Notes under the pieces: generated by a model
What the model was told of the DNA's origin: nothing
The model's input: the letters and a program-made list of their open reading frames with translations, nothing else
Database searches by the model: none
Assembly: GCA_037783545.1 (NCBI GenBank)
Contig: JBBELK010000009.1
Coordinates: forward strand, 310,001 to 374,000
Source of the DNA: Henricia sp. BOLD:AAB3569
Lineage: Eukaryota; Echinodermata; Asteroidea; Spinulosida; Echinasteridae
DNA length: 64,000 nucleotides
Direction of reading: 5' to 3'
Part shown: positions 10,770-20,755 of the stretch, piece after piece
Position numbering within the stretch: the stretch's first letter is position 1
Layout: each line of letters opens with the position of its first letter
Translations under genes and position numbers: made by a program

Positions 10770-11162
10770 GACAAAGAAATCGTACGAGAGTAATAGGTGA
10801 TCGGGCTGTTGGCCCGATCACCTAATAATATAGTCTGTCTTTACAATACATACAATCGATCAGCAATTTGCCTTGTGTCAGGGTTGTTGTTGCTATATTA
10901 ATGCATGTTACAAAATAACCTTACATGTTCTATTTTTAGTCCTATATTGAGACATCTATCAATTATTAACAGCATTGCTGTCGAGTGACGCAGAAGAAAT
11001 AGAGTTCCATACTGTCTTCAGTGTTATACAGTGAAAGGGACCATCCATAGAATACATACATACATGTACGTATGACCAGTATGCCCACTTTTAGATTCGG
11101 TTGTAAATGGATATTTTTGAAGAAAATTCCTTCTGTAACCACCCGTCTTAACCTATTAGTCT

Positions 11163-11434
11163 TCAAAGCGCCCAAAACCACCCTGCATCTTGCTCCTCAA
11201 AGCGCCCAAAACCACCCTGCATCTTGCTCCTCAAAGCACCCAAAACCACCCTGCATCTTTCTCCTCAAAGCGCCCAAAACCACCCTGCATCTTTCTCCTC
11301 AAAGCGCCCAAAACCACCCTGCATCTTGCTCCTCAAAGCGCCCAAAACCACCCTGCATCTTTCTCCTCAAAGCGCCCAAAACCACCCTGCATCTTTCTCC
11401 TCAAAGTGCCCAAAACCGCCCTGCAGCTTTCTCC
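11163..11434 (+). repeat. 34-bp minisatellite, 8 copies
   Basis: Eight direct copies of a 34-bp unit beginning TCAAAGCGCCCAAAACCACC, differing by a few substitutions (mainly CTTGCTCC versus CTTTCTCC). The period is not a multiple of three, so all three forward frames are open and give the same shifted peptide. This explains the proline/lysine-rich ORFs here and argues against coding. There are no unique spacers, so it is not a CRISPR-like array. Confidence 0.95.
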
Positions 11435-11469
11435 TTTAAAAGGCAGTACACATCATTGGTAATCTCGAA

Positions 11470-11840
11470 AATCAGAAATGTTCACAGATTTACGCCTAAC
11501 TTACACAACATAAACACGATGACCGTAGAAAACTTCCCCTGAAATGGTTTTGTCTGAAGTGCTACATGTATAGTCTTTGAGAAATGAGTAAAACAATTAG
11601 TTTTCGTCCAAATTACTTCGTCCAAACACTACATCGCCCAAATGCTACTTCAACCCAAAACCACTTTGTGCACCAGCCGTGGTTCAGGGCAAAATGGTTT
11701 AGGGCGAAGTGATTTTGGGGAGAAATGACTGCAAACCCTTTTTTGACTGTTTTCTCAAAAGTTTTAATCATGCATATCTTCAATCACACAGGGGGGTGAA
11801 ACTATTTGTAACAGTTTACCAATCATGTATACTATCTTTA
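11470..11840 (+). repeat. Dispersed repeat with 'CGCCC/CCAAAACCACTT' words, copy 1
   Basis: Shares GAAATGTTCACAGATTTACG, TGAGTAAAACAATTAG and GACTGCAAACCCTTTTTTGA with 19880-20350 and partly with 24712-24900. The middle is an imperfect palindrome around CCAAAACCACTT...AAGTGATTTTGG. No domain recognised. Confidence 0.7.
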
Positions 11841-12249
11841 TGTTTTGGTCAGAGTATAACTTGCATTTCTGTTTGAAAAGTGTATATCAATAGAATTTGC
11901 CTTGTTTTATTTGAAACCTCTGCTTAAATCAATCTTTCAACTCCTGTTATGTCTAAGTTAACGAGATTTTGTTGCACATTAATTGAATTAATAAAAATTC
12001 AGATAAATTTTCAAAAAATTGAGGGGAAAATATCTTTAAAATCCACTTAAACAGATCCCTTACATATTTACGTCTTACTAGTCGACATCCTTATAAAGGG
12101 AAATTGATATGACCCATGGCACAGTTTTACAAGTACGTGCCTGTCTGTTCGATATGGGACAGAATCATCTTGAATAGGAAACGGACCTCAATTAAAATGC
12201 ACATGCATGCCCTTCCGTGGAACATGAGTACAGGTATTTGATTGGTTTG

Positions 12250-12590
12250 TCTCTTCTTAAAGCCCCAATACATCTTTTGCAGTTACCCAAAATTTTACTT
12301 CATGAGTTGACAAGAAAAACCTGACTAAAAGTGTTGATAGCAATGGTAACAAACACCACATGATTTTTCCCGTGTAAAATGGTACCTTTGTTGGAGAAAT
12401 TGCCAACTGAAGGTGCTTTTTTTTTTTTAAACAATTGTCTGCAGAATTTTGTTTTACCATTCATTCAACTAGAAAAAAATGCATGGATTACTGCACCTGT
12501 GTGGCTGAAATTTCTACAAGGCAGTTTATCAACAGTGTTCTATAGTTATGTGATGTTGTTGTTCCATGTAATCTGTCTTTAAAAGGTCAG
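12250..12590 (+). repeat. Dispersed repeat, TTACCCAAAATTTTACTTCATGAG family
   Basis: The block CAAAATTTTACTTCATGAG...CAATGGTA recurs near 19790-19875, and the GGCAATTTCTCC block recurs inverted at about 22240-22320. It is an old transposon fragment; the ORFs across it are incidental. Confidence 0.55.
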
Positions 12591-13017
12591 GTTTTGGAGG
12601 GGGAGGCACTCTGGCACCTGCCGATATGACATTGATCCAACGTTCGTTCCTTCACCTGCCTTGGGTGCTTGTTTACATCCTTTTGCATTCGTTTGGTGTC
12701 CCTTGCGTCTGTGACGTGTTTTGTGCATCGTCTGTTTGTCTGGCTGTCGAATCTCCGATCTTCCCTAAACAGCGCATTGACATCTCACTACATACATGCA
12801 TCACTGATCTGGGACGGGTTCCCTTTCCTAATGCATATAACATGTTTAAATGTTCATAAAATTACTTAGATTACAGGATTGGAAAACTGTCACAAACGGC
12901 GTTATCTCCAGCATGGTTAAGGATGAATGTACATATTGTATAAGTCAGCTTAGTACATCATCAACATTCTGAGAAAATATAAAGTCTAGCTAGTCTTAGA
13001 CCGCTTATTGCAATTAA

Positions 13018-13480
13018 AGGAGCATTTCCAGATTTTCTGGAAATTTGATTTAGATCCAACTTAAAGGAGTGTGACCAGATTACTTTTTTTTACCCATAAC
13101 TCCCCGGGACTTACCTTATGGGTAATGAGATTCTTATATCATAACATCCGTTATATTTTTCTGATTACGAAACTGAAACTCCCGCGCTTCTAGGCCACAT
13201 ATTTCCGAGGATATCGTTGAAAATCCACCGATTATTTGTAAACTAATTTTCCAGTATCAACGTTTATCCGCTGAAAGCCGACTCGATAGTTTTGTTCAAT
13301 ATTTTACTGGAAATTGCGAATGTTTTCGGGTTTTTGGGACATGGGAGGTGTGTATGGGAGTTACTTGATAATATTGGTAAGTTACATCGAAAACTATTTT
13401 CCAGAAACTCTGGTCACGCTCCTTTAACAATCATATAAAATACCTCCCAAAAATACTATTCAAGACAAGAAAACAAAAAA
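13018..13480. mobile_element. TTAA-type MITE (AGGAGY relative), disrupted host copy
   Basis: Begins after TTAA (13014-13017) with AGGAGCATTTCCAG and continues after the inner insertion with CAATCATATAAAATACCTCCC. It is broken at 13065-13423 by a second TTAA element and again after about 13480, so its right end is not clear. Confidence 0.65.
13065..13423. mobile_element. TTAA-flanked MITE, TIR AGGAGYGTGACCAGA, nested insertion
   Basis: 359 bp with termini AGGAGTGTGACCAGATT and ...CTCTGGTCACGCTCCT, flanked by TTAA at 13061-13064 and 13424-13427. The empty target (CAACTTAACAATCATAT) is present intact near 6155, which supports insertion at TTAA with duplication. Confidence 0.88.
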
Positions 13481-14507
13481 ATACAAATATTAAGTTAATG
13501 ACTTGACCGTAAACAGTGACCCGACCCGACCCGATCTTGCGCTGTATCGCTTCCATACCAGAATTCGACATCAAACAAAATTTTGCTTTTCCGACTATTT
13601 GTTATAGTGCTAATAATAGCTGTACCATAATTTCTACTCACATTGGAACTTCCATGCAAAATATCCAAATGCACAGGATCAGTATTTTGAAAGAAGAAGA
13701 CTTTTAATGACCCATTTTCGAACTGACATTGACAAGTAACGAACTCGTCTGGATATGGAAGAGGCTGGTGCCCATTCCTATACAGTGTCACACTGTGCTG
13801 AGCTTCTGGGAACCCGTACCCGCAATCGCGAGCCGTAAAAACTGTATAGCGTCACCACATGGCACAAATTCATGCCACATAGTCGGGGGCCAATCATGCT
13901 GTGTAGTAATTCGCATAAATGAAGCCGGGGTACCGGGCTGCTTTGTGCCAAAAAAACGGAACAAAAACGCATCCTCCCCAATTTTTATGCAGGTGCATAT
14001 GTGGCGGTGTGTTCAACACCCTGCTGTTCGCTCCCGATAAATTAGTTTACTAAACTTCAGTGTTTTTTTGACGATATCCTTGGAAATATTTAGATTGGGA
14101 CTGCCAAATTTCAGATAATTATAAAAATATGACAAATGATAGGGTATAAAAATCTCAAAACCTGTTAACAAAATGGGGGTTTCAAAAATGTTATCTGGTG
14201 TTTTCCTGTCATAGAAAGTTGAAATTTGATTCGAGTTAACTTTGATACGAGTTCAGTGCACAGACCATAACAGCCACCATGTGGTCTTTTTACGCATGCG
14301 TGAACTTAACGGCTGGTACAAAATGGTGAATTACAGGACTGACAGGCATAATGCAAATTATTATGGGCTTTGGGTTTAGTTTTTTATTCCGGTGGAAGTT
14401 TTTCAGGGTACCATAGGCTGTGATTTAACCAGTTGACGCCAGGATTATTTTTTTGGAAGAAAAAAACAGTTTTTTAAAAAGGCAAATGTACGTGATAGGC
14501 CAAAAGT

Positions 14508-15112
14508 TAAGAGCCGCTTAAGCGCAAGCAGTAACGGTATGCTTACTGTAGCAGACGAGTTAAACGCTATTTCATGGCCACGGCATGCTTAAGCATGTGC
14601 GCGCTTGGAGACGGCCATTGTTGCATCACTATCTTAAGCAAAGTTTGGCCCTGCAGTTAAGGCATGTTTTCAGTTGCTTACTGTTAACAATGTCTATGAA
14701 ATAGCAGATGCTCGGTTAACAGAAAATCAGCCGTTAATACCCTGTTTACACCGAAATCCCGAGGGACTTGAGAGTGATTTACGAACAAAAATTGGTCAAA
14801 ATGGCATTTCCTCAGGAGTTGGTCGGCAAGATCTTAAGTTCCTCCTATGTAACTTGTCAAAAGGTCGTAAGTTAGTCCTGAACACTCGCAATAACTCGGG
14901 GGAATCGCCATCGCTCGGCACAAGTTCCCCGACCGTATGGAACGGTTCAAAACGGTCGGGAAACTTTCTCGGTCGCCCCCTTGACAAAAGTTTCATGACC
15001 ACTCACGAGTCCAAGAAATACAGAATTTTACAACTCGTAAGTCGACCCTAACTTGGTCGTGCTTCGGTGTAAACATAGCATCAGCACCGCTATGAAATTG
15101 GCCCCTGGTTCA
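14508..15112 (-). mobile_element. GGGGCCAATTTCATAG palindromic MITE, inverse copy with insertion
   Basis: Reverse-complement copy of the family at 59381-59637 and 16353-17472. It ends with GCTATGAAATTGGCCCC at about 15090-15106. It holds the uninterrupted word CTGCAGTTAAGGCATG, the empty site for the 847-bp element at 16456. It is itself interrupted at about 14738-15083. Confidence 0.75.
14738..15083. mobile_element. Insertion with TGTTTACACCGAA inverted ends
   Basis: About 346 bp inserted at a TTAA within the GGGGCCAATTTC element. The ends are TACCCTGTTTACACCGAA and the inverse TTCGGTGTAAACATAGC. Uninterrupted family members join the two flanks directly. A 125-codon ORF spans its left junction and is therefore unlikely to be a gene. 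Confidence 0.6.
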
Positions 15113-15387
15113 AGCACCACAAATACTTACTCTTGAGAATCATTTCTACATTGTATGAATCTTCTCACCAAAATATCATACTTTGCAACACTATAAGTCG
15201 ACCGTCCTGTGACTATACATTGCCAGAATGTGTTTACACATCCTCCGGTGGCATCAAGTGGTCAAAGATATCAGCCACAGGTTGACTAAACTCACATGCA
15301 AACTCCTTAATCAACCACCCTGGGAGTCCATCTGGACCAGCTGCTCTTTTCGAGAGCTTCTGTTACTGCAGTATAAAATGTGGGGTA

Positions 15388-16290
15388 CCGTGGCCGAGTG
15401 GTTTGGGTCACTGGCTCGCAATACTAGGGTGAAAACCTGGGGTTGCGGGTTCGATACCCGGCTGGGGTACCTGTGCCACTCAAACACACTTGCTCCATCC
15501 TTCGGAAGGGATGTAAAGCCGTTGGTCCAGGTAACACACTTTAAAGGGCCTGTGACATCCTAAACAACTTTGTGCCTAAGCTTTGCTTCATAATGACGGA
15601 TTACTTGTTCAGCAAGACATACTATTGTTCGTTTGGATGTAAAATCAATAAAAGGTGGCCTTTTTCAACTTTGAAGATTTCATTGCAATAAATCACAGAC
15701 AGAGGGCGCTGTTTGGAGTGCATCACGAAAGGAAGACAGAGGGGAAAAGTTAAGAAAAAACATAAGACTTCAAGTTGGACTTGTGGCAATTTGCTGCAGT
15801 TTCTACCCCCAGTTTTGTCATGGCAGGCAACATGTAAAACAAACTCAAACAGCCATGGATTACAAAAGTTTCAGGAAAATTGAGAAAAAAGTGGCATCTT
15901 TTGTGCACAGTTGAATGTAATTTTCCTATGTTTGCCTCTTGTGACATCGTGACCTTGGTCATGAATATGCATATTACATTAGCATAAAAACTTTGTTTTA
16001 ACCCCCAAAGCAAGCTCCAAATAGGATTTTTATGACTTTAACTGAGTAGAGTGGTTTTAAAGCATAGATTTCATTGATAAAAATCCTAAATAAGGGGCCC
16101 TTTAAAGATCCAAGAGCATTCTTTCGTGAAGAGCAAGGGGATTCCCCGGTGTCTCTGGCCGTTTCTAATTTATCGTCTTCTCATCATGGGTTTCCTCACG
16201 CTTGCGAGCGACAGTGCAATTAACAGGCAATTTTGAGGAATCCTTGGTTTCAGTATCAGAAAGAAGTAATAATAATAATTATTTTTAACA
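15388..16290 (+). mobile_element. tRNA-derived SINE (Leu/Ser-like head) split by an insertion
   Basis: The head, GGTACCGTGGCCGAGTGG, is a class II tRNA-like A box. The B box GGTTCGATACCCGG lies near 15448, then ATCCTTCGGAAGGGATGTAA and GCCGTTGGTCCAG. Sequence resumes at 16106 with GAGCATTCTTTCGTGAAGAG and GGTGTCTCTGGCCG, and the tail AATCCTTGGTTTCAGTATCAG plus AATAATAATAAT. The copy at 35455-35800 has these parts joined. Confidence 0.8.
15545..16101. mobile_element. TTAA-flanked element (557 bp) inside a SINE
   Basis: Termini AGGGCC...GGCCCT, flanked by TTAA at 15541-15544 and 16102-16105. The intact SINE at 35455-35800 reads ACTTAAAAGATCC across the same point, which shows the pre-insertion state. 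The terminal inverted repeat is short (about 6 bp). The right end holds a second inverted pair, AATAGGATTTTTAT near 16019 and ATAAAAATCCTAA near 16077. No transposase. Confidence 0.75.
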
Positions 16291-16352
16291 GTGCAAGATG
16301 TATTCAAGACTCCCATAAAGTGATTTGTAATCATAGAAGCTGGCTTGAACCA

Positions 16353-17472
16353 GGGGCCAATTTCATAGCGCTGCTTAACGGCCAATTTTCTGTTAACCGA
16401 GCATCTGCTATTTCATAGGCATCGTTAACAGTAAGCAACTGAAAACGTGCCTTAAAGGTACACACCGGCTTCGTTGGGCTATTTTGGGCTCGAAATTGAC
16501 CCATACAAGATTCTGAATGCCCTTCCGAAATAAACTGAACATATCCTGAAAAGAAACCACGTAATTTTGCCGTTTTTGGGCAATTTTAAAAAAACAGAGG
16601 TCACGTGACTTTTCGGAACCAGATTCTGGTTCCGAAAAGTCCATGGTCTTGCGAGTTAGTTTTGTGTCCAGTCGCATAAAAGTTTTTTACTGAAGAAATG
16701 CACCAAATTCAACTCTGATTTTTTCCAAATATTTATAAGTAATTGACAAAAGAGAGACTATTTATACAGGTATGAAACAAAGTTGAACATAAGTATGACA
16801 ATTCGAACATAAATTTTTGTTTCGAGAGTCCGGAGAACGGGACTCAGCGAGCGCGTGCTCCGGCAAACTACATGTACGGTGGAGTGTAGAATTTTGCCCC
16901 GCGCAGCACGGCAAATATCCCGAGTGCACACACGTACGGCCGGGTTGGTTGCTCCGATGTACATGTACGTTCGTGAAGAAAAAAACATGATGCCAACTTC
17001 TCCAAAGAAAACGGAAATTCCTATTCGGTCGTCTGGGCTGTCCAGTGAAACCGTGAGCAGAAAATTGGAGATATCCCGAGTAGGAAAAGAGCGAATCGTT
17101 TGTAAAAAAGTCGTGAAGCTCGCACGTAGTTGCAACGGCTAGTAAAGCGTATAACCCGTCTTTTTACCGTTTGTGTTAATTTTGCACTTCTTTAGTAAAT
17201 TACGGGATATTTTGATGATCTTTTTTCACAACGACCTTTACAAAAGTATTGTCAATGCTGCTACATCACTAAATCATGTAAACAGTAGGCCGATGTGTAC
17301 CTTTAACTGCAGGGCCAAAACTTTGCTTAAGATAGTGACGCAACAATAGCCGTCTCCAAGCGCACGCATGCTTAAAAATCATGCCATGGCCATGAAATAG
17401 TGCTTAACTCGTCTGCTACAGTAAGCATACTGCATTACTGCTTGCGCTTAAGCGGCTCTATGAAATTGGGCC
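16353..17472 (+). mobile_element. GGGGCCAATTTCATAG palindromic MITE, split by an 847-bp element
   Basis: Left part GGGGCCAATTTCATAGCG...AACGTGCC; right part CTGCAGGGCCAAAACTTTGC...CTCTATGAAATTGGGCCC. The uninterrupted copy at 59381-59637 reads GTGCCTTAACTGCAGGG straight through. Confidence 0.82.
16456..17302. mobile_element. TTAA-flanked 847-bp element, TIR AGGTACACACCGGC
   Basis: Ends AGGTACACACCGGC and GCCGATGTGTACCT, a 14-bp inverted repeat with one mismatch. TTAA occurs at 16452-16455 and 17303-17306. Two empty sites occur in this window (near 14657 and 59480). The short ORFs inside have no recognisable domain. A truncated relative lies at 3672-4072. Probably a nonautonomous piggyBac or Kolobok derivative. 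Confidence 0.87.
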
Positions 17473-17479
17473 CAGATAA

Positions 17480-17995
17480 ATAAATACATGCAGAATAATA
17501 AAATTTATAAACGGAAGCAAAATTTGAAAACAAAGTGTTTTTAGCGATTGTATGTCAACCATAACTAAAAATTGATATAACGATCGTACATTGGGTTCAT
17601 AGGGAAAACCTGGGGGTGCTATAAGCTTTATGCATTTTAGTTGACAGCTGTTCGCATGCAGTCAGGACCTAACCCGTTATTTGCATATAACTAGGTCCGC
17701 ATCATCACACAATCCAGTCTGATCTGGCGTATTAGTTGTCATTCTGTAGACCTGGATTTGGCCTCTAGCTCTTAATTTGTCACTGGATTCCTTTTTTGTG
17801 TGCGCGTCTTCCTGTCACTTCTTTTACTGTCAAGATGGGATCCGGGAAGTGAGGAATATGATGCTTCCTATGTTTATAGCATATGCTTTTTTCATCTCTT
17901 CATCTCTTCATCTCTCATCTCTCACTGCATCGCAGGAAGTCAATTTGTTTTTTCCTTGCTTCATTTTTTATTTTTCATTTTCTATCAGATTTCAT
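17480..17995. other. No supported gene
   Basis: AT-rich; a short run of ATCTCTTC-like words near 17897-17925. Small hydrophobic ORFs (74 and 91 codons, overlapping frames) come from T-rich sequence and are not supported. Confidence 0.6.
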
Positions 17996-18000
17996 CTATA

Positions 18001-18131
18001 AAGGTGCTTGACCAGATTACTTTTTTAACCTCCCTAACCCAATTACCTGATGAGATTTTGAGGGAGGTATTTTAAATGATTGTCGGGTTAGAACAAAATC
18101 CATTTTCTGGACAATTTTGAACGAGCTCCTT
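18001..18131. mobile_element. Short TTAA-type AGGAGY-family copy
   Basis: About 130 bp from AAGGTGCTTGACCAGATTAC to ...GAACGAGCTCCTTTAA. The ends match the family at 13065. It has a large internal deletion, leaving the TACCTGATGAG/GGGAGGTATTTT part. Confidence 0.6.
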
Positions 18132-18177
18132 TAAAATAAGAGCTTTTCAGTAAAATGGAAAACATCTTATTTGGATA

Positions 18178-18310
18178 TAGAATAAAGGATGTGGGTTCGA
18201 ATCCTGGCTGCGTGGTGCGTGTGCCCTTGGGCTTCCTCGACCCAGGAGCAAATGGGTAGCTGCATGCGAGGGTAGTGAATTGTGTTTGATTATCTCATGA
18301 GCGCCATGCA
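18178..18310 (+). mobile_element. tRNA-derived SINE fragment
   Basis: A perfect B box (GGGTTCGAATCCTGG at about 18190) is followed by a body like other SINEs here (GAGCAAATGGGTAGCTGCAT, GATTATCTCATGAGCGCCAT). The A-box half is missing. Confidence 0.6.
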
Positions 18311-18319
18311 CCGTGTTTA

Positions 18320-19070
18320 CATTCGAACTGGCAAAGGTGAATACAGACCCAGCATTTTTATTGCCACCACGAAACTGAACATTTGCCGCATTGTACACTA
18401 CCTCGATTCGGCTTCAGCTCGCCTTAAAAAGCCGCAAAAGTCACCACTAATTGTAACTGCAGCGCATGCTTGAGCTGTTAGGTGTTGCGGCACTAGTGCC
18501 AGATTAGTCAATTAAATCTACTACATCGCGGGCACAACTCCAAGGACACTCAAATTGCTGAATCTGTATTCGGGTAGCGTTTACACTGCAAGCGATCTTG
18601 ACAATTGCGGGGTTCAACCCGACCCGAAGATGACTTGCAAAGAGCGAATCAGACCCGGGTCTGATCTGCCTTTTTAAGTTCACCTTTTGCGTTTACACTT
18701 AGCGCCTACCCGGCTTCAACTCGCCTTAATTTTTGGAAATTGCGAGCTCGGTTCGACAAAGGAGAATCGAGTGTAAACGGGCATTAAACTTTACGTGACA
18801 CAAAATGAGAACACAAACAGACAAATACATTAAACAGGACATCTGCAACAGCCTTGTTTTGGTATATCTCCAAAAATTACCTAAACGCGGGCAGAATGTA
18901 CATTTAACTTTGGACTAAAATATAAAGCAGCGGGACAGCGCAAGCACATCCTCCGGATGGTTGCTTAAACGGTTAAACCATGGTCGCGATTTCCTGAGTG
19001 AATTCTTTATCTTTCTCGACTAATTCCCGCTGAATGGCATTAAGCAACTTCTTTTCTATAAAAGAAAATA
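18320..19070. other. No supported gene; possible decayed inverted repeat
   Basis: CTCGATTCGGCTTCAGCTCGCCTT near 18400 and TACCCGGCTTCAACTCGCCTT near 18708 are direct near-copies about 305 bp apart, with TAAACGGGCATTAA near 18775. Likely an old element. Confidence 0.45.
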
Positions 19071-19079
19071 TGACACATG

Positions 19080-19152
19080 ATATGATATCAAATTCTCAAT
19101 ACCCATGGGAAAAACAAGGGGCTCAAAAATGTGATCTGTACACTCTCCTTCA
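19080..19152. mobile_element. AGGAGY-family fragment
   Basis: Only the right end is left: ATATCAAATTCTCAATACCC followed by ATGTGATCTGTACACTCTCC. It parallels 6355-6421. Confidence 0.55.
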
Positions 19153-19419
19153 ACTACCCTGTCACACATTTGTCGTAATTGCTTATCATACAGAATCCTT
19201 TTAGGACTGTTATTTTCCTGCCACCGTATATACTTCAGCATTCCTTCAAAGTTTGCCCATAACGTCATGAATGTTAATAGGCTCCCTTGTCCCGGGCCAT
19301 TACGTCAATCGAGGGGCGTCGAAAGGTGCGCGGACCCTTGACAACCGTCCCCCCAGGGGATGAACCGTCCCCAGACCGACACGTAGGTGTCTAAGGCGAT
19401 GCCGATATTTCACAGTGTT

Positions 19420-19770
19420 TACCGATGAAGAGCGTAGTGCTCACTATAGCTTCAACAATTTCAGCTGCACTCCAAATCTATTTTTTAAGGGTGTGCGTAC
19501 TGTATATGGAAATGGGTCTTTCCACAGTAAAGGGGGCATTTTGACAACACAGACCATATTTTCGAGGAAATTTATACCTTTGTCTGGTCTCAAAATAAAA
19601 GAAACTAGTTTAAGTTGTTCTGAAGAGATAACTTAGGCCCAAAAAGGGTTACAAATAGTGTGACAACATGCTTTCTAAAAACCCTGTGTACAAATTTCAA
19701 ATAAATTAGTAACCGGGATAGACACTTGTGTTACATTTTAGGCCATCCCTGTTATGAGCGTATATTGGAA
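19420..19770. repeat. Dispersed repeat 'GGGTCTTTCCACAGTAAAG'
   Basis: The block from GGGTCTTTCCACAGTAAAGG to TTACATTTTAGGCCATCCC closely matches 63785-64000. It is distantly similar to the MITE at 27738-28174 (GGTCTGTCCACAGTAATG). It is probably a member of the same group of inverted-repeat elements. Confidence 0.65.
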
Positions 19771-19879
19771 ATAAAATCTCAAATTAAATCCCCAATACAT
19801 CATTTGCAGTGACCCAAAATTTTACTTCATGAGTTGACAAAGAAAAACCCAACTAAAAGTGTTGACAGCAATGGTACAC

Positions 19880-20420
19880 AGAAATGTTCACAGATTTACG
19901 CCTAACTTACACAATATAAACATGATGACCGTAGAAAACTTTCCCTGAAACGGTTTTGTCTGAAGTGCTATAGTCTTTGAGAAATGAGTAAAACAATTAG
20001 TTTTCGTCTCATGAGACGAAAATTCAATTCGCCCCAAAACCACTTCACCCGAGTGCCGTTTCGCCCCAAACTACATACTTTGTCCAAACACTACATCGTC
20101 CAAACACTACATCGTCCAAATGCCACTTCGCCACAAAACCACTTCGTGCACAGGCCGTGGTTCAGGGCGAAATGGTTCGGGGCGAAGTGGTTTTGGGGCG
20201 AAATGACTGCAAACCCTTTTTTGACCGTTTTCTCAAAAGTTAGACGAAGTACGGAGCTGGTGTTTGCTCAGGTTGATTTTAATCATGCATATCTTCAATC
20301 GCACAGGGAGATAAAACTATCTGTAACAGTTTACCAATCAATCACTATCTTTAAGTATTACTGCATCTGTGTGGCTGACATTTTTGCAAGCCAGTTTATC
20401 AACATTATTCTTTAGTTATG
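19880..20420 (+). repeat. Dispersed repeat, copy 2 of the 11470-11840 family
   Basis: Matches 11470-11840 over most of its length. It adds a stronger palindrome: GCCCCAAAACCACTTC near 20030 and GAAGTGGTTTTGGGGC near 20185. The apparent 143-codon ORF is a by-product of these repeated words. Confidence 0.68.
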
Positions 20421-20659
20421 TAATGCTGTTGTTCCTGTAATTCGTAAAATAATCACATCTGCATATGATGTATGTGATAGGCCTCTGATGCAAAATATAT
20501 ACTCATTTGTGTAATGGACTTATGCAATATTCATCATTTCATGTTTGTAGGCGACACGGATCAGTGGAGATCTGGGATAAAATCGACTCTAAAGACTATC
20601 ATATGAGCCCGTTTAAGGTCCCATAAGACCTCATAACTGTCCTCGGAATCTATGTGCTG

Positions 20660-20755
20660 CATGCATGGTTAGCTTAGTTCTGTGGTCCAGTGATATGTGC
20701 GATTAGCCTGCAATATGGAAACCTGCGGGTTCAAGTCCCTCTGGAGGCAATGTTT
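20660..20755 (+). repeat. tRNA-like sequence
   Basis: A-box-like TGGTCCAGTGATATG near 20686 and B box GGGTTCAAGTCCC near 20728, about 40 bp apart as in a tRNA. The stems do not pair well, so it is called tRNA-like or a SINE head. Confidence 0.5.

Larger units (their letters stand above)
8650..10823 (+). mobile_element. CRE-rich composite repeat bounded by AGGTGATCGGG / CCCGATCACCT
   Basis: About 2.2 kb between perfect 11-bp inverted ends (8650-8660 and 10813-10823). Inside are two near-full copies of a unit of about 492 bp (starts near 8926 and 9417, next start 9911). Two to three copies of a second unit of about 308 bp follow (starts near 9991, 10299 and 10609). The right end forms its own hairpin (10795-10823), preceded by an A-rich tract at 10749-10769. 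There are nine perfect TGACGTCA octamers. No transposase or RT domain was recognised; a class I tail or Helitron-like end are both possible readings. Confidence 0.6.

Noticed and set aside
11163-11434. CRISPR-like regular repeats
   Set aside because: The 34-bp units are contiguous without unique spacers, and the genome is eukaryotic.
11072-11542. 156-codon ORF with repeated PKTTLHL/PKPPCIF-type peptide
   Set aside because: It is a by-product of the 34-bp minisatellite, which keeps all three frames open; no domain and no splice context.
14674-15051. 125-codon plus-strand ORF
   Set aside because: It starts in a MITE and runs across an insertion junction; no family signature.
15228-15563. 111-codon plus-strand ORF
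   Set aside because: It reads through a SINE head and the insertion boundary.
19984-20415. 143-codon plus-strand ORF
   Set aside because: It lies in a dispersed repeat whose other copies (11470, 24712) do not keep the frame.
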